64,000 nucleotides of DNA from the NCBI RefSeq assembly GCF_029263155.1, contig NZ_JAJCYB010000099.1:62001-126000 (forward strand), given 5' to 3'. Both the position numbers and the translations under genes were made by a program. Under the pieces are notes generated by a model that saw only the letters and a list, made by a program, of their open reading frames with translations, was not told the DNA's origin and did not search any database. Below, in pieces: positions 1 through 7,773 of the stretch. The stretch comes from Pseudonocardia sp. GTDB taxonomy: Bacteria; Actinomycetota; Actinomycetes; Mycobacteriales; Pseudonocardiaceae. How positions within the stretch are numbered: the stretch's first letter is position 1; each line of letters opens with the position of its first letter.

Positions 1-314
1 CCGGCGCGCAGCAGCGGGAGGCGCGGATGTTCTGCCGCTCATGCCCGGTGCGCACGGAGTGCCTGGCGCACGCGCTCGACGAGCGCATCGAGTTCGGGGT
101 CTGGGGCGGCATGACCGAGCGGGAGCGGCGCGCGTTACTGCGCAACCGCCCCGAGATCGGGTCCTGGTACGAGATGCTGATCGACGCCCGATCGGCCTAC
201 TACGCCGCCGATCCCGGAGTGGACCCCTACGAGCACACCGCCACCGGGCTGGCCAGGGCCGCCGAGCAGGCGGTGGCCGCACGGATGGCGCAGCGCCTGC
301 ACGAGTCGGCCTGA
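1..314 (+). CDS. whiB4: WhiB-family iron-sulfur regulator, 5' end cut by window
   Basis: C-terminal part of a WhiB-like [4Fe-4S] transcription factor; the reading frame is already open at base 3. Visible are the CxxC-x5-C part of the cluster-binding motif (CRSCPVRTEC; the first of the four family cysteines lies upstream of the window) and the GVWGGMTERERRALLR turn and basic helix. WhiB proteins sense O2, NO or redox state and act with the sigma factor. The gene converges on two ArsA-like ATPase genes, the same arrangement I recall around M. tuberculosis whiB4 (Rv3681c), so whiB4 is the best assignment. The tail beyond the basic helix is about 50 residues long and low in recognisable motifs. 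Family certain; subgroup inferred from context. Confidence 0.85.
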   Translation, partial: GAQQREARMFCRSCPVRTECLAHALDERIEFGVWGGMTERERRALLRNRPEIGSWYEMLIDARSAYYAADPGVDPYEHTATGLARAAEQAVAARMAQRLHESA

Positions 315-511
315 CCCGGCCGCCACGGACGACCAGTGCCTCGCGCGGAGACGCCGCGGATCTGGTGGGCCGGTCTCGGACGGAGTGCCGGTTCGCGCCG
401 GCCGGTGTGGATCTTGTGGACCGGGCGGTTCTTGTGGCCGATACACGGCCGGGTAGCTCGGTGCGCCGGTGTGCAGCGGCACGTGCAGGTGGGCGCCTAC
501 GGCCGGGCGGG

Positions 512-565
512 CGCGGCGGCAGCGGGCGGCGCGGCGGCAGCGGGCGGCGCAGCGGCAGCGGGCGG
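512..565. repeat. three copies of an 18-bp GC-rich tandem repeat
   Basis: Three consecutive copies of the unit cgcggcggcagcgggcgg start at 512, 530 and 548; the third carries one change. The unit length equals that of the array at 719-862, but the sequence differs. The region is non-coding as far as I can tell. Confidence 0.85.
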
Positions 566-718
566 GCGCCCTGCGGGGGCACTCGGGCCGGCTGGGCTTG
601 CCGGCGTTGAGCACCCAGCGCATCTTCGGGTCGCTACGGGCGCACCGGGCAGACCGCGGAGCAGGCGGCGGTGCGCGAGCTCGAGGCGCGGCCGGGCCGC
701 CCGACGCGGCCCGGCGGG

Positions 719-862
719 CCGACGCAGCCGGGCGGGCCGACGCAGCTCGGCGGGCCGACGCAGCCGGGCGGGCCGACGCAGCCGGGCGGGCCGACGCAGC
801 CGGGCGGGCCGACGCAGCCGGGCGGGCCGACGCAGCCGGGCGGGCCGACGCAGCCGGGCGGG
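719..862. repeat. eight copies of an 18-bp tandem repeat
   Basis: The unit ccgacgcagccgggcggg starts at 719, 737, 755, 773, 791, 809, 827 and 845; the second copy differs slightly. Degenerate relatives flank the array at 701 and 957. On the plus strand one frame reads as a GGPTQP hexapeptide repeat, and the minus strand reads as an Ala/Ser/Arg/Pro repeat. Because the unit is a multiple of three every frame stays open, so openness is not evidence for a protein. Copy number is likely to vary between strains. Confidence 0.9.
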
Positions 863-1213
863 CCGGGTACACCGGCGGGAGGCGGTACGGGGCACACATC
901 GGCCGATACGACCGGACCGGGCCGACTCGGCGGCGAATCCTCGCAGTCGGGTGGACCGACGCAGCCCCGGAGCCGACACAGCCGACTGGGAGGTGGCGGC
1001 CGAACGGGGAGAGCCGAGGCAGCCGGGCCTCGACGGTACAGAAGTGGGGCACGGCGCTTGTCGGACCGAGTCATCGCCGGTGGTCCGGTACCCCGAGCGC
1101 GGCCGCTCGGCTCGCTCCGCGGGCCTTGATCGTCGATTCGGAACGGCCGACCGCGCTGAGCACGGTTGCCGGTTCCCGGTCGTCGATCATCGTGCATGGC
1201 ATCGGCCTCGATC

Positions 1214-1230
1214 GCCGGTTCGGAACCGGC
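1214..1230. repeat. perfect 17-bp palindrome between convergent genes
   Basis: GCCGGTTCGGAACCGGC has two perfect 8-bp arms around a single base. Looser relatives (ttcggaac, ggttccg) occur nearby at about 1137 and 1254. The one-base centre is unsuitable for a compact RNA hairpin loop, so a protein-binding site or repeat remnant is more likely than a terminator. No function can be assigned. Confidence 0.5.
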
Positions 1231-1462
1231 AGGCGCGTCAACAGCGCCTGGAGGTTCCGAGGCGGCGATCATCGAGCACGGCCCGCCAGCCCCGCAGGCC
1301 GAGCCCACAGCCCAGCCCCGCAGCCCAGCCCCGCAGCCCAGCCCCTCAGCCAGCCAAGCGATCGAGCCGGCCGCCTGCCCACCGGTCGAGCCGGGCCCGG
1401 TCCACACCCCGCCACCTCGGCCCCACACCCCCGGCCGTGCCGTGGACCGGTGCCGTGGACCG

Positions 1463-2620
1463 CTACTCCGCCTTGCGCAGCGGCGTGGCGTCCGGGGCGG
1501 GGGTCGGGGCCGTCGCGTCGGCGAGCCGGGCGCCCACCTCGCGCAGACCGGCGAGGTCGGCGATCTCGGCCGCGACCACCGGCACCCGGGCCACGGCCAC
1601 CGTCGGGTGGGCGTTGCTGAACCGCGCGAGCAGCCGCTCCTCGCGCTCGGCGAGGTCGACGCGGTCGGCGTGCAACCGCAGCACCGCCACGGCCAGGGGC
1701 GCGCCGCGCAGCCCGTCGGCGACGTCTCGCGCCTTGCCGGCGGACAGCGGGGCGAGGACCGGGTGGGTGCGGTTGAGCACGAGCCCGGCCAGCGGCATGT
1801 CCTCGCCCGCGAGCCGGTCCACGAAGTACGCGGCCTCGCGCAGCGCGTCCGGCTCCGGCGCGGCGACGACGACGAACGCGGTGCCCGGCGAGCGCAGCAG
1901 CGCGTAGGTGGCCTCCGCGCGCTCCCGGAACCCGCCGAACATGGTGTCGAAGGCCTGCACGAACGCGGACGCGTCGGCGAGCAGCTGCCCGCCCAGGATC
2001 GTCGACACCGCCTTCGCGAACAGCGAGAACCCGGCTCCCACGATCTTGCGCAAGCCGCGGCCGCCTGCACGCGCGGGTGCCGAGAGCAGCCGGATCATGC
2101 GGCCGTCGAGGAAGGTCGACATGCGCTGCGGGGCGTCGAGGAAGTCGAGCGCCGAACGCGAGGGCGGGGTGTCGACGACGATCAGGTCCCACTCGCCGGT
2201 GGCGGCGAGCTGGCCGAGCTTCTCCATCGCCATGTACTCCTGCGTGCCGGAGAACGACGAGGAGATCGTCTGGTAGAAGGGGTTGGCGATGATCGCCTCG
2301 GCCCGGCCGGGCTCGGCGTGCGTCTCCACCATCTCGTCGAAGGTGCGGCGCATGTCCAGCATCATGGCGTGCAGGTCGCCGTCGGCGTCCTGGACGAGTC
2401 CGGGCTCGTTGGTCAGCGCCTGCAGGCCCAGTGCCTGCGCGAGCCGCTTCGCCGGGTCGATCGTGAGCACGACGGTGCGGCGGCCGCGCTCCGCGGCCCG
2501 GATCGCGAGCGCCGCGGACGTGGTGGTCTTGCCGACCCCGCCCGACCCGCAGCAGACGATCACTCGGGTGTCCGGGTCGTCGATCAGCGCGTCGACGTCG
2601 AGCGCGGCCGCGGTCCTCAT
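1463..2620 (-). CDS. ArsA/Get3-like ATPase, second subunit (Rv3680-like)
   Basis: A 385-residue P-loop ATPase of the ArsA/GET3 (SIMIBI) class. The Walker A motif GSGGVGKTT lies at about residues 25-33, [13 protein letters not shown] (an A-loop/switch type segment) follows near residue 50, and the switch motif [10 protein letters not shown] lies near residue 140. The family's signature lysine, usually the K of KGGVGKT, is serine here, whereas the partner gene keeps it. The ATG start overlaps the partner's stop (ATGA), so the two are translationally coupled and probably form a heterodimer. In mycobacteria the pair is known as anion-transporter ATPase-like proteins beside whiB4; no membrane pump subunit is present here. 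The substrate is unknown. Confidence 0.85.
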   Translation of the reverse strand: MRTAAALDVDALIDDPDTRVIVCCGSGGVGKTTTSAALAIRAAERGRRTVVLTIDPAKRLAQALGLQALTNEPGLVQDADGDLHAMMLDMRRTFDEMVETHAEPGRAEAIIANPFYQTISSSFSGTQEYMAMEKLGQLAATGEWDLIVVDTPPSRSALDFLDAPQRMSTFLDGRMIRLLSAPARAGGRGLRKIVGAGFSLFAKAVSTILGGQLLADASAFVQAFDTMFGGFRERAEATYALLRSPGTAFVVVAAPEPDALREAAYFVDRLAGEDMPLAGLVLNRTHPVLAPLSAGKARDVADGLRGAPLAVAVLRLHADRVDLAEREERLLARFSNAHPTVAVARVPVVAAEIADLAGLREVGARLADATAPTPAPDATPLRKAE

Positions 2621-3636
2621 GCCCGTACCCCGGTCCCGACGCCCTGAGCCACGAGTTCCTCGGCCAGTTCGTAGAGCGATCCGAGGTCGATGCCGTCGAC
2701 CATGGTGGGCAGCTCCAGACGGGGCAGGTCGGGGCCGGAATCGAGCCGGGCCAGGGCGACGCCCTCGGCGTGCACGCGCACGGCGTGGTCCACGGTCTCG
2801 TCGACCAGCGCGCTGATGACGTCGGGTGGCAGGTCCAGCCCGGCGGAGGCGAGCCCGGCGCGGATGCGGTCGGCGTCGACGCGCCCGCCCGCGGCCGCGG
2901 TGACCGAGCGGCCGGGCAGCCACTGCGGACGCACCTGGTTGACGATCACCGCGCCGGGCCGCAGATCGGCGTCGACCAGCTGGTCGACAGCATCCAGCGT
3001 CTCGGTGACCGGCAGGTCCTCCAGGAGCGTGACCAGGTGCACCGCGGTGGCCGGGGAGTGCAGCAGCCGGACGACGCCCTCGGCCTGGTTGTGGATCGGT
3101 CCGACCTTCGCGAGGTCGGCCATGGCCTTGGTGACGTCGAGGAAGCTGACGACACGGCCGGTCGGCGGTGCGTCGAGGACGACGGCGTCGTAGGCCGGGC
3201 CGCCACCCGGGTCGCGGCGCGTGACGCACTCCTTGACCTTGCCGGTGAGCAGCACGTCGCGCAGGCCCGGCGCGAGCGTGGTGGCGAACTCGATCGCACC
3301 CATCTTGCGCAGTGTCCGGCCCGCCATCCCGAGGCGGTAGAACAGCTCGAAGTACTCCAACAGCGCCGCCTCGGCGTCGATCGCCAGCGCCCGCACCTCG
3401 CCGCCTCCGGGCGCCACCGCGATCCGGCGCTCCTCGTAGGGCAGCGGCGGCGTGTCGAACAGCTGCGCGATGCCCTGGCGGCCCTCCACCTCGATCAACA
3501 GCGTCCGTCGTCCGTCCGTGGCGAGCGCCAGGGCGAGCGCCGCGGCCACCGTGGTCTTGCCGGTGCCGCCCTTGCCGGTGACGACGTGCAGGCGCACCTG
3601 CGCCAGATCGTCGTGCCACGCCGCCGTCGTCGTCAT
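2617..3636 (-). CDS. ArsA/Get3-like ATPase, first subunit (Rv3679-like)
   Basis: A 339-residue ATPase, first gene of the ArsA-like pair. It has the complete deviant Walker A with the signature lysine ([10 protein letters not shown], residues 20-29) and the segment [19 protein letters not shown] that I recall as characteristic of the Rv3679 group. Length agrees with the mycobacterial protein. The start used is the ATG at 3636; a GTG two codons upstream at 3642 is an alternative. The gene is divergent from the DUF4177 gene across about 70 bp. The two unequal subunits suggest one canonical and one modified nucleotide site. A role in redox or stress physiology is inferred only from its neighbours. 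Confidence 0.85.
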   Translation of the reverse strand: MTTTAAWHDDLAQVRLHVVTGKGGTGKTTVAAALALALATDGRRTLLIEVEGRQGIAQLFDTPPLPYEERRIAVAPGGGEVRALAIDAEAALLEYFELFYRLGMAGRTLRKMGAIEFATTLAPGLRDVLLTGKVKECVTRRDPGGGPAYDAVVLDAPPTGRVVSFLDVTKAMADLAKVGPIHNQAEGVVRLLHSPATAVHLVTLLEDLPVTETLDAVDQLVDADLRPGAVIVNQVRPQWLPGRSVTAAAGGRVDADRIRAGLASAGLDLPPDVISALVDETVDHAVRVHAEGVALARLDSGPDLPRLELPTMVDGIDLGSLYELAEELVAQGVGTGVRA

Positions 3637-3695
3637 GACCACCAGGTTACGAGCACGTGTGCGGACCGGGCGCTCGATCGGAGTGAGGCGCTGGC

Positions 3696-3701
3696 TACAG
3701 T
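3696..3701 (+). promoter_or_regulatory. predicted leaderless -10 box for the DUF4177-ridA operon
   Basis: TACAGT is followed by exactly six bases and then the ATG at 3708, with no Shine-Dalgarno. This matches the actinobacterial leaderless arrangement, in which transcription begins at the start codon. No clear -35 box is seen. Confidence 0.5.
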
Positions 3702-3707
3702 CGGGCC

Positions 3708-3881
3708 ATGAGCTCCCCCTCGCAGACCAGGTGGGAATACCTCACCGCCCCCGTCCTGATCCACAACACCCAGGCGATCCTCAACAACTTCGGCCGCGAC
3801 GGCTGGGAGCTGGTGGCGGTCACCACCGGCGCCAACCCCGAGCAGCTGGTGGCATGGTTCAAGCGGCCGGTCCAGGGATGA
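3708..3881 (+). CDS. DUF4177-like mini-protein (Rv3678A-like)
   Basis: A 57-residue protein that starts MSSPSQTRWEYL and contains the WEY...FGRDGWELVAV pattern typical of DUF4177 mini-proteins. It has no signal peptide or membrane segment. It is first in an operon with RidA and two unknown genes and sits where I recall M. tuberculosis Rv3678A. Its stop overlaps an ATG that opens a 13-codon ORF leading to ridA. Function is unknown; conservation of position next to RidA is the main clue. The start is supported by a leaderless promoter box. Confidence 0.75.
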   Translation: MSSPSQTRWEYLTAPVLIHNTQAILNNFGRDGWELVAVTTGANPEQLVAWFKRPVQG

Positions 3882-3919
3882 CCGCCGACGTGCTGGCCTC
3901 CGCGCAGGCGGCGTCGTGA
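3878..3919 (+). CDS. 13-codon linker ORF between DUF4177 gene and ridA
   Basis: This tiny ORF (MTADVLASAQAAS) begins with an ATG that overlaps the DUF4177 stop (ATGA). It ends with a TGA that overlaps the GTG start of ridA (GTGA). The double overlap would let terminating ribosomes pass from one gene to the next without a separate initiation site. I recognise no homologue, and it may function only as a translational bridge. Alternatively it is chance in a GC-rich sequence and ridA is translated independently. Confidence 0.4.
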   Translation: MTADVLASAQAAS

Positions 3920-4377
3920 CGGCCCCGAGCGCGCGGCTGCGCGAGCTGGGCATCGAGCTGCCGAAGGTCGCCGCACCCGCCGGGGCCTACATCCCGGCCC
4001 GGCGCAGCGGGAACCTGGTGTTCACCGCGGGCCAGGTGCCCTTCGTGGACGGCACGCTGGCGGCCACCGGCAAGGTCGGCGCCGAGGTGGGCGTCGAGCA
4101 GGCGCGCGACCTGGCCCGCACGTGCGCGCTCAACGCGCTGGCCGCCGTCGACGCGCTCGTCGGGCTGGACGCCGTCACCGGCGTGGTGAAGGTGGTGGGC
4201 TTCGTCGCCTCCGCACCGGGGTTCACCGCGCAGCCTGCCGTGATCAACGGGGCGTCAGACCTGTTCGGCGAGGTGTTCGGTGAGGCGGGAGCCCACGCCC
4301 GGTCGGCCGTGGGCGTGGCCGAGCTGCCGATGAACGCCCCGGTGGAGGTCGAGATCATCGTCGAGGTCGGGGGGTGA
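3916..4377 (+). CDS. RidA/YjgF-family protein
   Basis: A 153-residue RidA-like protein of the mycobacterial Rv3678c group. Supporting segments are SGNLVFTAGQVPFVDG near residue 32, the central VVKVVGFVAS strand and the C-terminal AVGVAELPMNAPVEVEIIVEV. RidA proteins form trimers and hydrolyse reactive enamine/imine intermediates made by PLP enzymes. The usual conserved arginine of canonical RidA, in the RSAVGV context here, appears present; catalysis is not proven for this divergent subgroup. The GTG start overlaps the linker ORF and the stop overlaps the next gene (GTGA), so it is cotranslated with both. Confidence 0.85.
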   Translation: MTAPSARLRELGIELPKVAAPAGAYIPARRSGNLVFTAGQVPFVDGTLAATGKVGAEVGVEQARDLARTCALNALAAVDALVGLDAVTGVVKVVGFVASAPGFTAQPAVINGASDLFGEVFGEAGAHARSAVGVAELPMNAPVEVEIIVEVGG

Positions 4378-4967
4378 CCGCCGAGCAGGCGGGTCACGAC
4401 CTGCTGGTGCGGCTGGCCGGGAGGCTGCCCGACGCGGTGCTCTGGCGGCTGCGCGACTGGCTGGCCGCCCGGGCCCGCGCCCCGCTCGGCGCCATGCTGC
4501 CGCGCGAGCTGCTGCGCCACCGCGTCGGCCTCACCGACGACGAGCGTGAGCTGCTCGTGCGCAGCGCGGGCGAGTGGGGGGCCTCGCGACGGCTGCTGGA
4601 GGCGGTACTGCCGACGGACTCCGTCGTGGGCACCGAGTTCGTGTTCCACTCCGGGCCGCACGGGCTCGACACCGCGGCGCTCAGCGTGCTCGGCGTCGTG
4701 CGCGGGCATCCGGGCTCCGTCGAGCTGCGGCAGGCGTGGCGCGCAGGCCCGCGCCGCGAGCAGCGCGTGGTCGTCGTCCACGGCGGTGAGCGTCCCTGGA
4801 CGCTGACGGGCACGGTACAGCGCGTGCTGCGGGCCCACGGCGACCGCACACCGTGCGTCGAGGTGCTCCCGGCGCACGGGGAGCCTCCCGCCTACCACCA
4901 GGCGGCCATCATCGGCTCGGCGCCGTTGTGGCGGACGGCCGTGGAGGCAGTCGCAGTAGGGGCGTGA
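4374..4967 (+). CDS. unknown protein, short member of a tandem paralogous pair
   Basis: A 197-residue soluble protein that I cannot assign to a named family. It starts at a GTG overlapping the ridA stop. The N-terminal part, with HDLLVRLAGRLPDAVLWRLRDWLA, resembles the beginning of the next gene (HELLLALAGRIDDDLLAWCREL). The end, PAYHQAAIIGSAPLW, resembles PQYQQEALRTARPVH in the neighbour. The two are therefore likely tandem duplicates of one alpha/beta domain of about 200 residues. No catalytic motif, signal peptide or membrane helix is visible. Its place in the DUF4177-ridA operon suggests a shared role. Confidence 0.65.
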   Translation: MTAEQAGHDLLVRLAGRLPDAVLWRLRDWLAARARAPLGAMLPRELLRHRVGLTDDERELLVRSAGEWGASRRLLEAVLPTDSVVGTEFVFHSGPHGLDTAALSVLGVVRGHPGSVELRQAWRAGPRREQRVVVVHGGERPWTLTGTVQRVLRAHGDRTPCVEVLPAHGEPPAYHQAAIIGSAPLWRTAVEAVAVGA

Positions 4968-5001
4968 TGGTTCCTCCGACTGCCGGCGGGCGGGAGACAG
5001 G

Positions 5002-6879
5002 ATGACGGAATCGGGAGGGCCGGTGGACGACCGGACGACGGGGGCCTCGCCCCACGAGCTCCTGCTGGCACTTGCCGGCCGGATCGACGACGACCTGCTC
5101 GCCTGGTGTCGCGAGCTGGTCGCGGTGGGCGAGGACGGGCACGCGGTCGAGCTGCTCACCGCCACCCTGATCGCCGACCGCACCGTCCTCCCGGCACGCG
5201 CGCGCGCTGCCGTGGTGGCGGCCGCCCGGGCCGCCCGTACCGACCTGGACGCCGACGCCGCCCTCGTGGCCGCCGAGACCGAGTACGGGACGCCGCACCG
5301 CTTCGACGCCGGACCCTCCGTCGACGCCCTGGCCGCCGCCGTGGGCGCGCTGCCCGCGCGCCAGGTCGCCGGCTGCCGGACCTGGGTGACCTCGCGGCTC
5401 ACCCCCGCAGGCACCGCGCCCGGGCCGCTGCCGCACCCGGTCGTGCTGGTCGAGGTCGCCGAGGACACGCGGCCCGTCGATGTCCTCGCCTACCAGATGG
5501 CGATCGCCTGCGAGCGGGCCGGACAGCGGGCGGCCGTGGAGGTCGTCGTCGCCGGTGCGGACCGCCCGCAGTACCAGCAGGAGGCACTGCGTACGGCCCG
5601 TCCGGTGCACGTCGACGGGGCGGCGGCCGCCGTGCACGGGGAGTCGGGCCCACGGGAGCCGGGCCCAGGTGAGTTCCCGGCGGTCTTCGCGACGGCGGAC
5701 GCCTTCGCCACACCGGAGGTCCGGCCGGAGCCCGTGGCGTTCCTGTCCCCGCCGCGGGATCACCGGCCTGCGGTGGCCGAAGCTGCCGTGGCCGAGCAGG
5801 AGGCGCCGGAACCGCCCGCGTCCGTGCCCGCCGCCGAGGAGCGGGAGGGGTCGGGGTGGCGCGCCGCCCGTGGCATCGTCCCGCCCCCGGCATCCGAGGC
5901 CCCGCCCCCGGCGCCCGAGCCGCTGCCCCCGGTATCCGAGCCGGCAGCGGGCGAGACCCCGGTGCCCGAACCGAGCACGCCCGAACCACCGGCCACCCGG
6001 CGGCGCTCGTTCGCCCCGCTGCGCGGACTGGCCGGGCCCGACGGCCGGCCCGGTCCGGCGCGAACCGTCACTCCGCTGCCCCGCCCGGCGACCCGGCCGG
6101 GCCCACTCCAGACCGGGCACGGCACCCCTCGCCCGCTGGCCCCGGTGGCCGACGACGGCACGACGCCCCCGATCCTCCCGCTCCCGGCGGCCGACACCGA
6201 CACCCCCGAGTTCGCCTCGCTGGGCGATCCGTTGAGCGAACCGGTCGAGCCGGAGCCCCACCGCGAGACGGTGATCGACGAGGACGACCCGCTGGGGATC
6301 GGGCGGCTGCCGGTCCACGACGCGCAGCCCGGGTTCGGGCCGGCCGCCCCGGCCGCGGACTCGTGGCTCGCCGACTGGATCTCCGGCGACTGGGCGATGC
6401 CCCGATCCGCACTGGACGGGGCTGCCGGCCCCCTGCCCCCCGTCGACGGCTCCGACCTCCGGACCTCGCCGCGAGCGGAGGCACCCGCGTCGCGCGAACG
6501 GGCGGAGCCGCCGCCCGCCGACCGCGTTCCGCAGATCCGGCCACGGGTCGAGATCGACCGGGTCGACCCCCCATCGCCCCGCCGACCGGTACCGCCGGCT
6601 GCCCCGGTGCCGGCGACCGCGGCGACGGGCACGCCCGGCGTCCCGCCGGAGTCCGAGCCGGAGCAGACGGGCCTCATCCTGCGCCCGGAGTCCGCCGCCC
6701 GGCTCAGCGAGTCCGACCGCGAGCTGCTCGCCCGGCTGCAGGCCGACCTGGGCGAGGGGTCCCGACGACGGGTCACCCGCCAGCCCGGGATCGACGGCGA
6801 CGACGGCAGGCACGAGTCGTCGACCGGCACCAACGGCCGGGGTCAGCGGCCTGCGGCGCCCCCGGACATGACGGGCTGA
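5002..6879 (+). CDS. unknown 625-aa protein with long Pro-rich disordered region
   Basis: The first roughly 210 residues are related to the preceding gene product. A stretch of about 350 residues rich in Pro, Glu, Ala and Arg follows and is predicted to be disordered. The end holds an ordered-looking segment, LILRPESAARLSESDREL, before a basic tail. Short Trp-containing islands such as SWLADWISGDWAMP (near residue 453) lie within the disordered part and could be docking motifs. The ATG at 5002 is preceded by a GGAG ribosome binding site. The C-terminus overlaps the convergent Gfo/Idh/MocA gene by 37 bp. Function is unknown; the layout suggests a scaffold or adaptor built on the small paralogue. 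Confidence 0.6.
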   Translation: MTESGGPVDDRTTGASPHELLLALAGRIDDDLLAWCRELVAVGEDGHAVELLTATLIADRTVLPARARAAVVAAARAARTDLDADAALVAAETEYGTPHRFDAGPSVDALAAAVGALPARQVAGCRTWVTSRLTPAGTAPGPLPHPVVLVEVAEDTRPVDVLAYQMAIACERAGQRAAVEVVVAGADRPQYQQEALRTARPVHVDGAAAAVHGESGPREPGPGEFPAVFATADAFATPEVRPEPVAFLSPPRDHRPAVAEAAVAEQEAPEPPASVPAAEEREGSGWRAARGIVPPPASEAPPPAPEPLPPVSEPAAGETPVPEPSTPEPPATRRRSFAPLRGLAGPDGRPGPARTVTPLPRPATRPGPLQTGHGTPRPLAPVADDGTTPPILPLPAADTDTPEFASLGDPLSEPVEPEPHRETVIDEDDPLGIGRLPVHDAQPGFGPAAPAADSWLADWISGDWAMPRSALDGAAGPLPPVDGSDLRTSPRAEAPASRERAEPPPADRVPQIRPRVEIDRVDPPSPRRPVPPAAPVPATAATGTPGVPPESEPEQTGLILRPESAARLSESDRELLARLQADLGEGSRRRVTRQPGIDGDDGRHESSTGTNGRGQRPAAPPDMTG

Positions 6880-7757
6880 CCCGCGAGCCCGAGCGCCCGC
6901 TCGACGATCTCCTGCAGCGTCACGGCGTGGGCGATGTCCAGGCCCACCGGCGGGCCCTCCCTACACGCGGCGGCCACGAAGTCGTCGAGCAGCCGGGCGT
7001 AGCACGCCGTGGCGTCGCCGACCCCGCCGGACAGCTCGTGCCGCCCGGCCCCGCCGAACACCGTCAGCTCGATCTCCGACGGATCGACGGGCAGCCGCAG
7101 CGAGAGCGTCACCGTGCTGTGGGCGCCGCCCGCGTGGTCGAGCCCGAGTCGCCAGAGGTCCGGCTCGTCGTGATGGGCCCAGCCCACCCCGGTCACCGGG
7201 CCCAGCGCCGCGCCGAGCAGGTCGATGGCGTGGGGACCCAGGTCGAGCAACGCGCCGTGCTCGGCCCGCCACGCCGACGCCGCGTACTGGCCGCCGAGCA
7301 GCGAGCCCGAGAGCCACCGCACGGCGCCGACGGTGTCGGGTCCCGCGCCGTCGGGGATGCCGTCGAGCCACGCCCGGATCCTCGGGTCGTAGCGCAGCGT
7401 GAGCACGACGGCCGACGTGAGACCGCGCGCCGCCTCCGCCAGGGCGCGGGCCGCGGTCAGGTCGGCGGCCAGCGGCTTCTCGCAGACCAGGTGCTTCCCG
7501 GCTGCTGCGGCCCGCACCGCCAGCGCCCCCTGCACCTGCGGCGGCACCGCGAACGCGACGGCGTCGACGGCGTCGAGCAGCTCGTCGAGGTCAGCGGCCG
7601 CCCGGCTCCCCAGCCCGTCGGCGAGGGCCGCCGCGATCTCGGGACGGCGCGTCCACACCGCCGCCAGCTCGGTGCCGGGGTGCGCCGCCAGCGCGGGCCC
7701 GTGCACCCGGCGAGCCCACGGCCCGCCCCCGACCAGTCCCACCCGCAGCCTCCGCAC
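6843..7757 (-). CDS. Gfo/Idh/MocA-family NAD(P)-dependent oxidoreductase
   Basis: A 304-residue protein with an N-terminal Rossmann fold (LRVGLVGGGPWARRVH at residues 4-19) and the family EKP motif (LVCEKPLAADL near residue 90). A C-terminal Gfo-type substrate domain contains GALLDLGPHAIDLLG (a D..H pair of catalytic type). These enzymes oxidise or reduce sugars, inositols or related cyclic compounds; the substrate cannot be told here. It starts with GTG, only 16 bp from the divergent NUDIX gene, so their promoters must overlap. No partner pathway genes are adjacent. Confidence 0.85.
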   Translation of the reverse strand: MRRLRVGLVGGGPWARRVHGPALAAHPGTELAAVWTRRPEIAAALADGLGSRAAADLDELLDAVDAVAFAVPPQVQGALAVRAAAAGKHLVCEKPLAADLTAARALAEAARGLTSAVVLTLRYDPRIRAWLDGIPDGAGPDTVGAVRWLSGSLLGGQYAASAWRAEHGALLDLGPHAIDLLGAALGPVTGVGWAHHDEPDLWRLGLDHAGGAHSTVTLSLRLPVDPSEIELTVFGGAGRHELSGGVGDATACYARLLDDFVAAACREGPPVGLDIAHAVTLQEIVERALGLAGQPVMSGGAAGR

Positions 7758-7761
7758 CGCC

Positions 7762-7767
7762 TACATT
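7762..7767 (+). promoter_or_regulatory. overlapping divergent leaderless promoters
   Basis: TACATT sits six bases before the NUDIX GTG at 7774. On the other strand CAGAAT sits seven bases before the oxidoreductase GTG at 7757. The two boxes overlap, so RNA polymerase could occupy only one at a time, giving mutually exclusive initiation. Neither start has a Shine-Dalgarno. Confidence 0.45.
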
Positions 7768-7773
7768 CTGCTC

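Larger units (their letters stand above)
315..1462. other. 1.15-kb low-complexity intergenic region
   Basis: This gap lies between the convergent whiB and ArsA genes. All frames are open for long stretches only because the GC content is extreme. None of the translations looks like a protein: they are Pro/Ala/Arg/Gly repeats without domains. The region contains two 18-bp tandem repeat arrays, a run of related CCCAGCCCCGC units near 1312-1351, and a perfect 17-bp palindrome near 1214. I see no convincing gene or RNA. It may simply be a repeat-rich spacer that holds the terminators of two converging transcripts. Confidence 0.6.

Noticed and set aside
719..862. Short CRISPR-like array
   Set aside because: Units of 18 bp are contiguous and have no spacers.
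135..1052. Long minus-strand ORF across whiB and the repeat array
   Set aside because: It overlaps the real whiB gene in antisense and is a run of Ala/Arg/Pro/Ser from the tandem repeat.
671..1129. Collagen-like GGPTQP-repeat ORF of 152 codons
   Set aside because: The 18-bp repeat keeps every frame open on both strands; there is no ribosome site, no signal peptide or anchor, and the C-terminal part has no protein-like composition.
2770..3711. Long plus-strand ORF opposite the ArsA gene
   Set aside because: It is a complementary-frame shadow of a clear ATPase gene; composition is His/Arg/Val/Gly-rich without motifs.
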